A stretch of 64,000 bases of DNA from Brevibacillus_C sp046036945 (lineage in GTDB: Bacteria > Bacillota > Bacilli > Brevibacillales > Brevibacillaceae). Shown here piece by piece: positions 35,786-44,966 of the stretch. A program made the position numbers and the translations under genes. The stretch covers positions 168,878-232,877 of the forward strand of contig NZ_JBJQOQ010000003.1 in the NCBI RefSeq assembly GCF_046036945.1, in the 5' to 3' direction. The stretch's first letter is position 1. The number at the start of each line of letters is the position of its first letter. Below the pieces are notes generated by a model, which saw nothing but the letters and a program-made list of their open reading frames with translations, was not told the origin of the DNA and did not search any database.

Positions 35786-36835
35786 TTATTTGCCCGATTC
35801 CTCGTTTTGGCGGTACTTCTCTATATTCTGCCGATGCAGATCCTCCACATTTCCTTGCCGCTCACTGACTTGCTTCAGGTATTTGGCCGGAAAGATCTGC
35901 TCAATGCTGGGCCAGTACAAATTCCCGTCTTTCGGCTCCTGGTGGCTCACTACCCGGTAATCGCTCCCCTTTGAGGCAAGTTGGAAGCCGAACTCGATTT
36001 GAAACGCCAGCGGCAAACTTACACCCGCCTTCGTGACGTACTCATCCCCCTCTTTGCCGATCGACTCGACCAGCGCCCAGGCGTAGACGGTCTTTCGGTC
36101 GGCATTGCCTTCCACTCCGAAAATATCGACGCTGGCAAAGCGCGGCGAGCCAACCCCGTCAAACGCTTTGTTGCGGGTCAGGTATTGGATCAGCAGCGGT
36201 TCCAACCACTCTTTGGAGGCGTCGCTCACCCCGCCCTTCACTTCGACAAACACGTGGCCGAGCGGCTCTCCGGCAGAGATCACCTCCAGCTTCCAGACCC
36301 CTGCGTCAGGCAGTGCGATGGATGACGGGAAGCTGCCGTCAGCATCGTAGACCGGCCCCCCTACACTCCAGCTTCCCAGCTCCACCTTTTCTCCGGCTGC
36401 GCTGGTGCCGACGATCTGTACGGTCGAGGCAAAGCTTCCGTTCAACAGCCACATCACTTTCTGACCCTGTCCCTCATACATCTCCCCGGCGATGATCCGG
36501 ACCGGTTTTTCACCGACATAGCTGAATGGATTGCCTTCGTATGTGCCGGTGACGTGCTGGGACGGCTGCCATGTATCGGATGGCGAGCCCGCTGCCCGAC
36601 CGGAGTGACCCAGCCACTCAGAGATGCTGTCTGAGCCGGCCCAACCGATCAGACAAATGAGGATTGCGGCGGCCGCTATCCATCCTCCGAAAAACCAGCC
36701 CCGCTTGCCGCCAGACCCAGTTCTTCGCACTCGCTCAAACACCTGCCGCTCCATCTCCGCGGAGAAGACGACATCCTGTAATAATGTACGGTCTGCCGTG
36801 TCACGCAGCTGCTGCAGCGATTTGTCTACGTCCAT
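35786..36835 (-). CDS. Membrane-anchored anti-sigma factor-like protein
   Basis: 349 aa: cytoplasmic N-terminus (about 1-45), one transmembrane helix (about 48-66, FFGGWIAAAAILICLIGWAG) and a large extracytoplasmic domain of unknown fold. The layout and the 10-base overlap with an ECF sigma gene point to its cognate anti-sigma factor. The N-terminus has no clear zinc-anti-sigma HxxxCxxC motif, so it resembles the RsiX/RsgI-like class. ATG start after GGAGGG. Confidence 0.8.
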   Translation of the reverse strand: MDVDKSLQQLRDTADRTLLQDVVFSAEMERQVFERVRRTGSGGKRGWFFGGWIAAAAILICLIGWAGSDSISEWLGHSGRAAGSPSDTWQPSQHVTGTYEGNPFSYVGEKPVRIIAGEMYEGQGQKVMWLLNGSFASTVQIVGTSAAGEKVELGSWSVGGPVYDADGSFPSSIALPDAGVWKLEVISAGEPLGHVFVEVKGGVSDASKEWLEPLLIQYLTRNKAFDGVGSPRFASVDIFGVEGNADRKTVYAWALVESIGKEGDEYVTKAGVSLPLAFQIEFGFQLASKGSDYRVVSHQEPKDGNLYWPSIEQIFPAKYLKQVSERQGNVEDLHRQNIEKYRQNEESGK

Positions 36836-37353
36836 CCCAATCCCTCCTCGATCAACAGCGGCTTCAGCTGCTGCCGTGCCCGGTGAAGCCGGGTGCGTAC
36901 CGCCCCTTCCGACACGCCAAGCGCTTCAGCAGTCTCAACAATAGACAGTCCTCCGTAGTAGTACAAGAGAATCACTTCCCGGTAGGCGGCAGGCAGGCTC
37001 ATCACCAGCTGGGCGACATTTTCCCTGCCCAGTTTTTCCAAGGCTTCTGCTTCCACCGTGGTCTGACTTTGCCTGAATATCCTGGAAGCCGGAAACACTC
37101 GGCGAAAAGCCCACGATCGCAGGTAGCCCTTGGACTCGTTGACAGCAATTTTGTACAGCCAGGTCTGGATTGCCGATTCCCCGCGAAATCCGTCCAGGCT
37201 GCGGTATACCTTGACAAATACATCCTGCGTAATATCCTCCGCTGCGCTGCGGTCTCCAACCATCAGGTAGACGAGCCGGAGCACTTTGGTCCCGTACTCC
37301 TGCATCAGCGCAGATAATTTAGCCTCCTTCGTCTGCTCTAATCGTGAATCCAA
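36826..37353 (-). CDS. ECF-family RNA polymerase sigma factor
   Basis: 175-aa group 4 sigma factor. Region 2 with DITQDVFVKVYRSLDGFRG (residues about 40-65) recognises the -10; region 4 with YYGGLSIVETAEALGVSEGAV (about 130-155) recognises the -35. I start it at TTG 37353, because an ECF-type promoter upstream predicts transcription from about 37387 and AGAGG lies 10 bases before. Closest in layout to SigX/SigV/SigM-type sigma factors. Confidence 0.9.
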   Translation of the reverse strand: MDSRLEQTKEAKLSALMQEYGTKVLRLVYLMVGDRSAAEDITQDVFVKVYRSLDGFRGESAIQTWLYKIAVNESKGYLRSWAFRRVFPASRIFRQSQTTVEAEALEKLGRENVAQLVMSLPAAYREVILLYYYGGLSIVETAEALGVSEGAVRTRLHRARQQLKPLLIEEGLGWT

Positions 37354-37393
37354 CCCGTTCAGTCCTCTCACTCCTCTCGAAGCCCTCACTCTT

Positions 37394-37422
37394 TAGATGC
37401 AGCAGGCGGCAGTTTGGTTACA
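37394..37422 (-). promoter_or_regulatory. Candidate autoregulatory ECF promoter
   Basis: Minus strand TGTAAC (37417-37422), 17-base spacer, CATCTA (37394-37399). This resembles the SigX-type TGTAAC-N17-CGWC pattern, one base off in the -10. Confidence 0.5.
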
Positions 37423-37431
37423 GAAAGACGG

Positions 37432-37468
37432 AAAAAATCCCCCAACCTTTTGTGTTGAGGGATTTTTC
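37432..37468. terminator. Terminator after the Xaa-Pro peptidase
   Basis: AAAAATCCC...CAAC pairs with GTTG...GGGATTTTT around a short loop; A/T-runs at both ends. It closes the oligopeptide operon and insulates the ECF sigma gene. Confidence 0.85.
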
Positions 37469-37573
37469 CCGCAAAGACAAACAACGCCGCGATTCTGCGT
37501 AAAAACAGCAGGTAGCCATTGCTCCCCTTCGCGATTCCTTTTTTCAATTGGGCTGCCGCAATGCCGGCTGCCG

Positions 37574-38671
37574 TCAACCGATCACGGTAAGCTCTTTCGG
37601 AAAACGGGTCAGCACCTCTACTCCCTCGTCAGTCACCAGAACGTCGTCTTCGATGCGGACGCCGCATACCCCGGGCAGGTAGATTCCGGGTTCGATGGTG
37701 AAGACCATCCCTGCCGATGTCAGCTCCTGGTTCTTCCCGTGAACAGACGGGTACTCGTGCACATCGATGCCGAGACCGTGTCCCAGGCGGTGGATGAAGT
37801 ACTCGCCATAGCCGCGTTCCGTGATGACATCGCGAGCCGCCTGATCCAGGCTGGCCAGCGTCACTCCCGGCCGGGTCGCTTCAATCGCCGCCTGATTTGC
37901 ACCTAGCACAGCGTCATAGACAGCTTTTTGCCGGTCATCCACATCACCTACGGCAAACGTCCGGGTGATGTCGGACGCATATCCATCCACGTACACACCG
38001 AGGTCAAACAGCAGCAGCTCACCCTGCCGGATTTTCCGCTCTCCCGGATTGCCGTGCGGCAGTGCCGCTTTTTCACCCGCCAGTACCGTCGTCCCAAACG
38101 ACGGGCCATCGGCACCGAGCATCTTCATCTGGTACTCCAGCTCAGCGACGATCTCCAACTCGCTTATACCGGCTTTTACTTTTTGCAGTCCGCGGCGCAG
38201 CACTTCTTCGATCACTTCAATCGCCCGCTTGATGCGCTGCACCTCATCCGGGCTCTTTTTCAGCCGCATCGCCTGCAGCGGCGTCTCAACGTCGATGTAG
38301 GCAGCCGCCCCGACCGCTGCGGCAATCGCTTCAAACCGATTGACGGTCAGTTGGTTCTTTTCTACGCCCAGCCGGTTTAGCCGATCAGGCAGAGCCTGTT
38401 TCAACACGGCATAGGGGTCCTGCGTATCCGTATGGGTCATGATTTTCTGAACGGAGGAAACAGCCGCAGCCGCTTCGCGCTCAAGCGCCGGCACGATCAG
38501 CACCGGCTCACCCTCGCCCGGAATGGCCAAACCCAAAAACCGTTCGTGCGGGTCTGTCATAAAACCGGTCAGGTAGTAGACGTGTCGTGGATCCGTCACG
38601 AGAACCGCATCCAGTCCATTCTGTTCCATCCATGTTTGCAGCGTGAGAATCCGCTGTTGACTCATTTGCAC
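37574..38671 (-). CDS. Xaa-Pro peptidase, M24 family
   Basis: Cytoplasmic pita-bread metallopeptidase, 365 aa: creatinase-like N-terminal domain (about 1-130) and catalytic domain (about 135-360). The five metal ligands are visible: two Asp in LFDLGVYVDGYASDITR, His in HRLGHGLGIDVHE, Glu in TIEPGIYL and Glu in RIEDDVLV. Cleaves after Xaa in Xaa-Pro di- or oligopeptides. It follows oppC by 63 bases in the peptide-uptake operon, so it probably processes imported proline peptides. Confidence 0.92.
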   Translation of the reverse strand: MQMSQQRILTLQTWMEQNGLDAVLVTDPRHVYYLTGFMTDPHERFLGLAIPGEGEPVLIVPALEREAAAAVSSVQKIMTHTDTQDPYAVLKQALPDRLNRLGVEKNQLTVNRFEAIAAAVGAAAYIDVETPLQAMRLKKSPDEVQRIKRAIEVIEEVLRRGLQKVKAGISELEIVAELEYQMKMLGADGPSFGTTVLAGEKAALPHGNPGERKIRQGELLLFDLGVYVDGYASDITRTFAVGDVDDRQKAVYDAVLGANQAAIEATRPGVTLASLDQAARDVITERGYGEYFIHRLGHGLGIDVHEYPSVHGKNQELTSAGMVFTIEPGIYLPGVCGVRIEDDVLVTDEGVEVLTRFPKELTVIG

Positions 38672-38734
38672 TCACCTGTCTTTCTCCGTACTCATTTCGA
38701 GCATATCACGATCTTACCCGGATGAGAAGAAAGG

Positions 38735-39628
38735 CTAGTTCTTCATGCGGGGATCGATGGCGTCGCGCAGCCCGTCTCCGACCAGGTTGAACCCGAGGAC
38801 GGTCAGCATGATCGAAATTCCAGGAAAAATCATCGTCCAGGGGGCTTTTTGAATGTACTCTTTGGCATCTGACAGCATCTTCCCCCACTCCGGCTGCGGC
38901 GGTTGGGCGCCTAATCCCAAAAATCCCAGGGCAGCCGCCTCGATGATCGCCGTCGCCACACACAGCGTCCCGGTTACGATGATCGGCGCCAGGCTGTTCG
39001 GCAGCAAGTGATGGAAAATGATCCGAGCATCAGTCATCCCGAGCGCTTTGGCTGCCATCACAAACTCCTCCTCCTTCAGGCTCATCACCCTTGACCGGAT
39101 CAACCGCCCAAACGTAGGCACATTGATGATGGCGATCGCCAGGAGGGCATTACGCAGGGAGGGTCCCAGGATCGCGACGATTGCAATGGCGAGAAGAATA
39201 CTGGGAAAGGCCAGCATAATGTCAAAAATCCGCGAGATCAGCATGTCGATCCACTTGCCGTAAAATCCGGCGAGCAGCCCGAGCAGCGAACCGACGACGA
39301 TCGAGCCGATCACGGAGGATGTGCCTACCCAAAGGGAGATGCGTGCTCCGTAGACGATCCGGGAAAACATGTCCCGCCCGTTGTAATCGGTTCCAAACCA
39401 ATGCTCGGCGGACGGCGGCTTGTTGCGGTTTAGCAGTTCGCCTTCGTCATAGGGGTACCTGGCGATGACGGGAGCGAGCAGGGCAACTGCCACAAAAAAA
39501 ACGATAATTCCCAAACCGAGCATTGCCAACTTGTTTCGCCGCAGCGTGCGCCACGCATCCCGCCACGGAGAAGATACTTCCTCGTCTGTCCGGTTCAGCG
39601 GGACTGTCGTTATTTCTACTTCGGCCAT
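38735..39628 (-). CDS. Oligopeptide/dipeptide ABC permease (OppC/DppC type)
   Basis: 297-aa inner-membrane permease with an N-terminal cytoplasmic stretch, six helices and the BPD_transp motif. HWFGTDYNGRDMFSRIVYGARIS is the family's signature region (near 75; split here), and the EAA loop is near 195 (FVMAAKALGMTDARIIFHHLLP). I choose ATG 39628, six bases after GGAGG; ATG 39634 is too close. Confidence 0.93.
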   Translation of the reverse strand: MAEVEITTVPLNRTDEEVSSPWRDAWRTLRRNKLAMLGLGIIVFFVAVALLAPVIARYPYDEGELLNRNKPPSAEHWFGTDYNGRDMFSRIVYGARISLWVGTSSVIGSIVVGSLLGLLAGFYGKWIDMLISRIFDIMLAFPSILLAIAIVAILGPSLRNALLAIAIINVPTFGRLIRSRVMSLKEEEFVMAAKALGMTDARIIFHHLLPNSLAPIIVTGTLCVATAIIEAAALGFLGLGAQPPQPEWGKMLSDAKEYIQKAPWTMIFPGISIMLTVLGFNLVGDGLRDAIDPRMKN

Positions 39629-39643
39629 GTCCATCCTCCTCCT

Positions 39644-40648
39644 TTACCGGTATTTAATGCGCGGATCGATGTAGGCGTACAGCAAGTCGACCACGAGATT
39701 GATCATGACGAAGATGGTTGCGATGACGAGGACACCGGATTGGATCACGGTGTAATCGCGGTTGAGGATCGCCGAGTAGATGTACCTTCCTACGCCCGGC
39801 CAGCCAAAGATCGTCTCCGTCAGTATGGCGCCGCCGAGCAAGTGGCCCGTCTGCAATCCGATTACGGTAAGCACGGGAATAAAGGCATTCTTCAATCCGT
39901 GCTTGTACACGACCAGGAATTGCCCGACCCCTTTTGCCCTCGCCGTGCGGATGAAGTCAGAGCGCATCACCTCCAGCATGCTTGACCGGGTAATGCGGGC
40001 GATGATGGCCATCGGGATGGTACCGAGCGCCACACCGGGCAGGATCAGGTGCTGGATCACCTCTTTAAACTGGTCGAAGCGGCCGGCGATCAGCGAATCA
40101 AGTATATAAAAGTGCGTGACAGCGACAACCGGATCACGCGGATTATCCCTTCCAATCGAAGGCAGCCATTTCAGTTCCTGGGCAAAATACCACTGTTCCA
40201 TCAAGCCAAGCCAGAAGACCGGCATCGAGACGCCAATCAGGGCGATCAGCATGGCGATATAGTCAAACCAGGAATTCTGTTTCCAGGCGGAAATGATGCC
40301 CGCATTTACCCCGATGAACACCGCAAAAAACATGCTGACCACTGTCAATTCGGCTGTAGCGGCCAGGTATGGAACGATTTCAGCGGCAATGGGCGCCTTC
40401 GTGTGCAGCGAGATGCCCAGGTTTCCCGTCACAATATCTTTCAAATAGGCGAAATATTGAATGTACCAGGGGTTGTTCAAGCCGAGGCTTTCCCGAAGTT
40501 CGGCGATTGCTTTTGGACTTGCTTTCTCGCCGAGAATGGTCAATGCCGGATCTCCAGGGATGGCGTGAATGATCGAAAAAACGACGATGGACATGCCCAA
40601 AAGGACAGGGATCAACATCAGCAGCCGACGGGCTGTATACGCTAGCAA
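39644..40648 (-). CDS. Oligopeptide/dipeptide ABC permease (OppB/DppB type)
   Basis: 334 aa, starting MLAYTARRLLMLIPVLLGMS, a typical OppB N-terminal helix; six helices; EAA loop FIRTARAKGVGQFLVVYKHGLKN near 225 (split here). TTG start 8 bases after AGGAG. Pairs with the OppC-type permease 15 bases downstream. Confidence 0.93.
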   Translation of the reverse strand: MLAYTARRLLMLIPVLLGMSIVVFSIIHAIPGDPALTILGEKASPKAIAELRESLGLNNPWYIQYFAYLKDIVTGNLGISLHTKAPIAAEIVPYLAATAELTVVSMFFAVFIGVNAGIISAWKQNSWFDYIAMLIALIGVSMPVFWLGLMEQWYFAQELKWLPSIGRDNPRDPVVAVTHFYILDSLIAGRFDQFKEVIQHLILPGVALGTIPMAIIARITRSSMLEVMRSDFIRTARAKGVGQFLVVYKHGLKNAFIPVLTVIGLQTGHLLGGAILTETIFGWPGVGRYIYSAILNRDYTVIQSGVLVIATIFVMINLVVDLLYAYIDPRIKYR

Positions 40649-40711
40649 GTGACCATCTCCTCGCTCTTATTTGCATTTGTTCGTGTGAGAGATCGCCATG
40701 GGAAGCAATGG

Positions 40712-40740
40712 CGGGCAAGGAGAGGATCCCCCCTTGCCCG
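40712..40740 (-). promoter_or_regulatory. Intercistronic hairpin after peptide-binding protein
   Basis: CGGGCAAGG (40712-40720) / CCTTGCCCG (40732-40740), no T-run. Placed between the binding-protein stop and oppB, probably protecting the abundant binding-protein message. Confidence 0.7.
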
Positions 40741-40761
40741 TCTCCCGCAGTTTTTACAGCC

Positions 40762-42435
40762 TTATTCCATATCTACTTTTTTCAGGTACTCTGTGCCTTT
40801 CGGATGAGGAATATAGTTTTTGATACTCGCCTTTGCCGCTATACCCGGCTCCGCGTGTGCGATCGGAACGACCGGCACCTCATCAAACAAGATCTCCTGC
40901 ACCTTTTTGTACAGCTCGCTGCGCTTGGCCGAGTCCACTTCCGTCTGTGCTTTCAGCAGAAGCTGGTGAACTTCTTCGTTGGCGTAGCGGGTGCGGTTTG
41001 CGCCTCCGATGTTGTTTTTATCGAGCAGGACGTAGATGAAGTTGTCCGGGTCGCCGTTGTCCCCGTTCCAGCCGAGGAGGTACATCTCCTGCTCGCCCTT
41101 CTTCGTCTTGTCGAGGTAGGTCGCCCAGTCCATCGTGACGATCTCGGTCTCAATGCCGATTTTTTTGAAATCCTGCTGCATTGCCTCGGCCATCTTTTGT
41201 CCATTGGGGATATAGGGGCGCGGAACAGGCATCGCCCAGAACTTCGCTTTAAATCCATTGGGGTAACCCGCTTCAGAGAGCAGCTGCTTCGCCTTTTCGA
41301 GGTTGAATTCGCGGTCCTTGATCTGATCGTTGTACCCCAGCAGGATCGGCGGCATGATGTTGACCGCCGGTATAGCCAGACCCGAGTAGAAGGCTTCGAC
41401 CAGCGCCGGCTTGTTGACGGCATAGGCAATCGCCTGCCGGACCCGCTTGTCGTCAAACGGTTTCTTTTCCACGTTGAAGCTGAGGAAACCGATGTTCATC
41501 GGCGGCCGGGTCAAGAGCTGCAGGTCGCTGTTTGCCTTGACTGTCTCGGCGTCTTCCGGGTTGAGGCCGTCCATGACGTCTATTTCGCCTGACTGCAGGG
41601 CGGTCAAGCGGGCGCTGTTGTCGGGGATGGCCTTGAATACCACTTTGTCCAGCTTCGGGAGATCTTTGTTCCAGTAATCAGGATTTTTCTCGATTGTGAT
41701 ATGGTCATTTCGCTGCCACTCGACGAATTTAAACGGTCCGGTTCCGACCGGATGCTCGCCAAACTTGTCCTTTTGCTCCTGCAGCGCCTTTGGCGAAGCG
41801 ATCGCGAACGGAAACATGCCCAGATTGGCCAGGAACGGCGCCTGTGAGCGGTTCAAATCAAACTCGACGGTGTACTCGTCGACGACCTTCACTTCTTTGA
41901 TCACGTGATCGGGATCGCCCTTGTAACCGCCAAACATGTCGTTGTAGTAGGCAAATCCTTCCGGGCTGTGCAGCGGGTTGCTCTTGTCCATCCAGCGGTC
42001 GAAGTTGAATTTGACGGCTTCGGCATTGAAGTCAGTGCCGTCGTGGAACTTTACGCCCTTGCGCAGATGGAAGGTGTACTTGAGGCCGCTCGGATCAATA
42101 TCCCATTTCTCGGCCAGCCCGGGAACGACCTCCATTGTACCGTCGGCGTATACGACCAGGGTCTCCATAATGTTTTCCGTTACACGGGATGATTCACCGT
42201 CATCGATCGTAGCCGGGTCGAGGTTGACGGTATCGCCGCCGCGGCCGTAGATCAGTACTTTTTCACCCTTTTTGCCCGTGTCAGTCGGCTGCTGTGGCTG
42301 CGTTTGCTCCGGCTGCTGCTGACCACCCTGATTGTCGGACGTCTGGGCTGCCTGTTGGCCGCCGCTGCAGCCTGCAAGGGCAAGCGCTAGGGCGAGCATT
42401 CCGGAAAAAGCTGCGCTAAGAACTCTTTTTTTCAT
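40762..42435 (-). CDS. Peptide ABC transporter substrate-binding lipoprotein (family 5)
   Basis: 557 aa, signal peptide with lipobox ALAGCSG (Cys near 23), a Gln/Pro/Thr linker, then the SBP_bac_5 fold. Landmarks are LAEKWDIDPSGLKYTFHLRKG near 105 (split here) and VRQAIAYAVNKPALV near 325. DppA/OppA type; binds di- or oligopeptides, possibly nickel or heme in some members. Central gene of the opp operon. Confidence 0.94.
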   Translation of the reverse strand: MKKRVLSAAFSGMLALALALAGCSGGQQAAQTSDNQGGQQQPEQTQPQQPTDTGKKGEKVLIYGRGGDTVNLDPATIDDGESSRVTENIMETLVVYADGTMEVVPGLAEKWDIDPSGLKYTFHLRKGVKFHDGTDFNAEAVKFNFDRWMDKSNPLHSPEGFAYYNDMFGGYKGDPDHVIKEVKVVDEYTVEFDLNRSQAPFLANLGMFPFAIASPKALQEQKDKFGEHPVGTGPFKFVEWQRNDHITIEKNPDYWNKDLPKLDKVVFKAIPDNSARLTALQSGEIDVMDGLNPEDAETVKANSDLQLLTRPPMNIGFLSFNVEKKPFDDKRVRQAIAYAVNKPALVEAFYSGLAIPAVNIMPPILLGYNDQIKDREFNLEKAKQLLSEAGYPNGFKAKFWAMPVPRPYIPNGQKMAEAMQQDFKKIGIETEIVTMDWATYLDKTKKGEQEMYLLGWNGDNGDPDNFIYVLLDKNNIGGANRTRYANEEVHQLLLKAQTEVDSAKRSELYKKVQEILFDEVPVVPIAHAEPGIAAKASIKNYIPHPKGTEYLKKVDME

Positions 42436-42531
42436 CCCTTTTCCCCCTTTTCACATGGCTATGTTTGAAGCTTCTTTCGCCTTCCGTCTGTTTGTCGCCG
42501 GCAACGCCTCCTTTTCTATTGCTCATAGCAT

Positions 42532-43503
42532 TCATGATGTGTATAAATGGCAGGCCACATGGTGTCCTTCCCCGGTGTCGCGAAATTCGGGGGGAACACG
42601 GCGGCACACCTCCTTCGCTTGAGGACAGCGGGTGTGAAACGTACAGCCTGTCGGCGGGTCAGCCGGGTTTGGCACATCCCCCTGTAGAATGATCCGCTCC
42701 CGCTTCAGGTCGGGATCTGCGTTCGGAACGGCCGACAGCAATGCCTGGGTGTAGGGATGGAGCGGTTTTTCGTACAGGCGGTCCTTGTCGGTCAGCTCCA
42801 CAAGCCGACCCAGGTACATGACACCGACCCGGTCGCTGACGTGCCGAACGACACTTAAGTCGTGGGCGATGAATATGTAGGTAAGGCCAAAATCGCGCTG
42901 CAGGTCCTGCATCAGGTTAAGCACCTGGGACTGGATCGACACGTCTAAAGCGGAGACCGGTTCATCGGCGATGATCAACTTGGGATGCAGCATCAGCGCC
43001 CTGGCAATGCCGATGCGCTGCCGCTGTCCCCCGCTGAATTGATGCGGATAACGGCTGGCGTGATAGCTGGACATACCAACCACTTCCAGCATCTCTTCGA
43101 TGCGTTTTTTTCGTTCCTTGGCACTGCCGATGCCGTGGACGATTAACGGTTCTTCGAGGATTTTCTCAACGTTTTTCCGGGGATTGAGCGAGGCGAACGG
43201 ATCCTGGAAGACGATTTGCATGTTGCGGCGAATCAGTCTCATGTCTGCCTTACCCAGCTTGGTAATCGAGCGGCCTTCAAAGAGGATGTCTCCTTCGGTA
43301 GGTTCGATCAGCCTCAGGATCGTCCGTCCGATCGTCGATTTTCCGCATCCGCTCTCCCCCACCAGCCCGAGCGTCTCCCCCTGGTTTACGGCAAACGTAA
43401 CCCCGTCCACTGCCTTGATCTGCCCGACCTGCCGGCCAAAAACGCCGCCGGTGATCGGGTAGTATTTTTTCAATTGCTGTACGCTGAGCAGTTCTGCAGC
43501 CAC
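42532..43503 (-). CDS. Oligopeptide ABC transporter ATPase (OppF/DppF type)
   Basis: About 323 aa: Walker A GESGCGKST, signature FSGGQRQRIGIARAL, Walker B LIIADEPVSALD, and the C-terminal oligo_HPY extension (GCTFHTRCPQAKEVC) typical of this pair, which can hold an Fe-S cluster or structural cysteines. Start at GTG 43503, 7 bases after AGGAG; ATG 43509 sits too near the site. Confidence 0.94.
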   Translation of the reverse strand: MAAELLSVQQLKKYYPITGGVFGRQVGQIKAVDGVTFAVNQGETLGLVGESGCGKSTIGRTILRLIEPTEGDILFEGRSITKLGKADMRLIRRNMQIVFQDPFASLNPRKNVEKILEEPLIVHGIGSAKERKKRIEEMLEVVGMSSYHASRYPHQFSGGQRQRIGIARALMLHPKLIIADEPVSALDVSIQSQVLNLMQDLQRDFGLTYIFIAHDLSVVRHVSDRVGVMYLGRLVELTDKDRLYEKPLHPYTQALLSAVPNADPDLKRERIILQGDVPNPADPPTGCTFHTRCPQAKEVCRRVPPEFRDTGEGHHVACHLYTS

Positions 43504-43521
43504 TGGCATGCTCCTTTCCGC

Positions 43522-44490
43522 CTAATTGTTCAACCAACAGCGGGACATATGTCCAGCTCCTACCTGGGTCAGTTCGGGAAATTGTACGTAACACTTCTCC
43601 ATCGCGGATTCGCAGCGAGGGGCAAAACGGCAGCCGGCAGCAAGCTTACCGGGAGTCGGAACATTCCCCGGTATTGAATAGAGGCGCTGTTTTTTTTCTT
43701 CCAGTTTGGGGATGGAATTGATCAGGCCGATGGTGTAGGGGTGGGTTGGATGTTTGAGTATGGTGCGGACGTCGCCTTGTTCGACGATGTTTCCGGCGTA
43801 CATCACGGCTACCCGGTCGCAGATCTCTGCGACGACGCCCAAATCGTGGGTGATCAGCAGGATCGCCGTACCTGACTCCCGGTTCAAAGCGCGCATCAAA
43901 TCGAGGATCTGCGCCTGTATCGTTACGTCCAGTGCAGTCGTAGGCTCATCGGCGATCAACAGCTTGGGATTACAGGCCATCGCCATCGCGATCATCACCC
44001 GCTGCCGCATGCCGCCGGAAAGCTGGTGCGGATACTCATCTACAATCGCCTCCGCACGCGGGATTCCCACTTTTTTCAACATCTCTACTGAACGCGCTCT
44101 GGCAGCCCGCTTCGTCGACTTCGTATGGATGCGAACGGCCTCGCTGATCTGGTCCCCGATCGTGTAGACGGGATTTAATGATGTCATCGGCTCTTGAAAA
44201 ATCATCGCGATATCATTACCGCGGATCCTGCGCATTCGCTTCTCGCCTGCCCCGACCAGGTTTTCCCCTCTAAACCTGATCTGTCCGCCGACAATTCTTC
44301 CCGGAGGGCTGGGGATCAACCCCATAATCGATAGGGAGGTAACACTTTTTCCGCAGCCGGATTCACCTACGATGCCAAGGATTTCGCCCTCGCTGATCGA
44401 CAAACTGACGCGATCTACGGCAGGTACTTCACCGCGGTCGGTAAAAAAGGACGTCTGCAGGTTTTCTACTTCCAGAATCGGTTGTGTCAA
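43522..44490 (-). CDS. Oligopeptide ABC transporter ATPase (OppD/DppD type)
   Basis: 322 aa: Walker A GESGCGKSV, signature LSGGMRQRVMIAMAM, Walker B LLIADEPTTALD, C-terminal oligo_HPY with GCRFAPRCESAMEKC. The start is TTG 44490 (LTQPILEVENLQT), six bases after AGAGGTG. First gene of the operon oppD-oppF-oppA-oppB-oppC-pepQ-like. Confidence 0.94.
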   Translation of the reverse strand: MTQPILEVENLQTSFFTDRGEVPAVDRVSLSISEGEILGIVGESGCGKSVTSLSIMGLIPSPPGRIVGGQIRFRGENLVGAGEKRMRRIRGNDIAMIFQEPMTSLNPVYTIGDQISEAVRIHTKSTKRAARARSVEMLKKVGIPRAEAIVDEYPHQLSGGMRQRVMIAMAMACNPKLLIADEPTTALDVTIQAQILDLMRALNRESGTAILLITHDLGVVAEICDRVAVMYAGNIVEQGDVRTILKHPTHPYTIGLINSIPKLEEKKQRLYSIPGNVPTPGKLAAGCRFAPRCESAMEKCYVQFPELTQVGAGHMSRCWLNN

Positions 44491-44538
44491 AAAACACACC
44501 TCTCTCAATCGCTGAAAATTCAAAATAGTACATATATT

Positions 44539-44567
44539 ATTATCACATTAAAAAATTTTTCATTCAA
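44539..44567 (-). promoter_or_regulatory. Candidate SigA promoter of the opp operon
   Basis: Minus strand TTGAAT (44562-44567), 17-base spacer, GATAAT (44539-44544). An AATTTTCAG further downstream is a weak CodY-box-like match (about 11 of 15). Confidence 0.5.
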
Positions 44568-44592
44568 TAAAAATAATTCGACCGGAACCGAC

Positions 44593-44631
44593 AAAAAAAA
44601 TAGGCCAGCCAAAAATCTCTGGCCGACCTAT
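44593..44631 (-). terminator. Terminator of spoIIP-yqxA
   Basis: Stem AGGTCGGCC / GGCTGGCCT (with two G-U pairs as RNA on the minus strand) followed by an eight-T run, directly after the yqxA stop. Confidence 0.85.
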
Positions 44632-44651
44632 CTTGCAATTCCGAACAGGTT

Positions 44652-44966
44652 TTACGGTTCAAAAAAGCCGGCTACCCACTTTGCGATCGCATTGGTGCTG
44701 TCCCGCAGCCACTCGCCAGTCATGTTGCCGATCTGGCTGATGTAGTTGTCACTCTCGATTTGATCTTGCTGGCTGCCTTGTTTCCCGACCGGGGCAACCT
44801 CTACTTTCGACTTGTCCACTTTTGTAATGTAGTAAGTCTGCTGTTTTTCAGCCGGCTTGCCGCCAACCTTGTGTATGCCCCGTTCGGCTGTTTGCAGTCC
44901 GAGGATGACCCCGACGAGGAGGAGAAAGACCATGCCGGCCAGCTTCAGCGTCAGGTTCACCCCCAT
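44652..44966 (-). CDS. yqxA: YqxA-family sporulation-locus membrane protein (DUF3679)
   Basis: 104 aa: one N-terminal membrane helix (LKLAGMVFLLLVGVILGLQT), then a soluble tail with GIHKVGG and a C-terminal amphipathic stretch. Same size and position as B. subtilis YqxA, next to spoIIP. Function unknown. ATG 44966 overlaps the spoIIP stop as TGATG, so translation is coupled. In other Bacillales lepA follows; here it is 23 kb away. Confidence 0.85.
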   Translation of the reverse strand: MGVNLTLKLAGMVFLLLVGVILGLQTAERGIHKVGGKPAEKQQTYYITKVDKSKVEVAPVGKQGSQQDQIESDNYISQIGNMTGEWLRDSTNAIAKWVAGFFEP

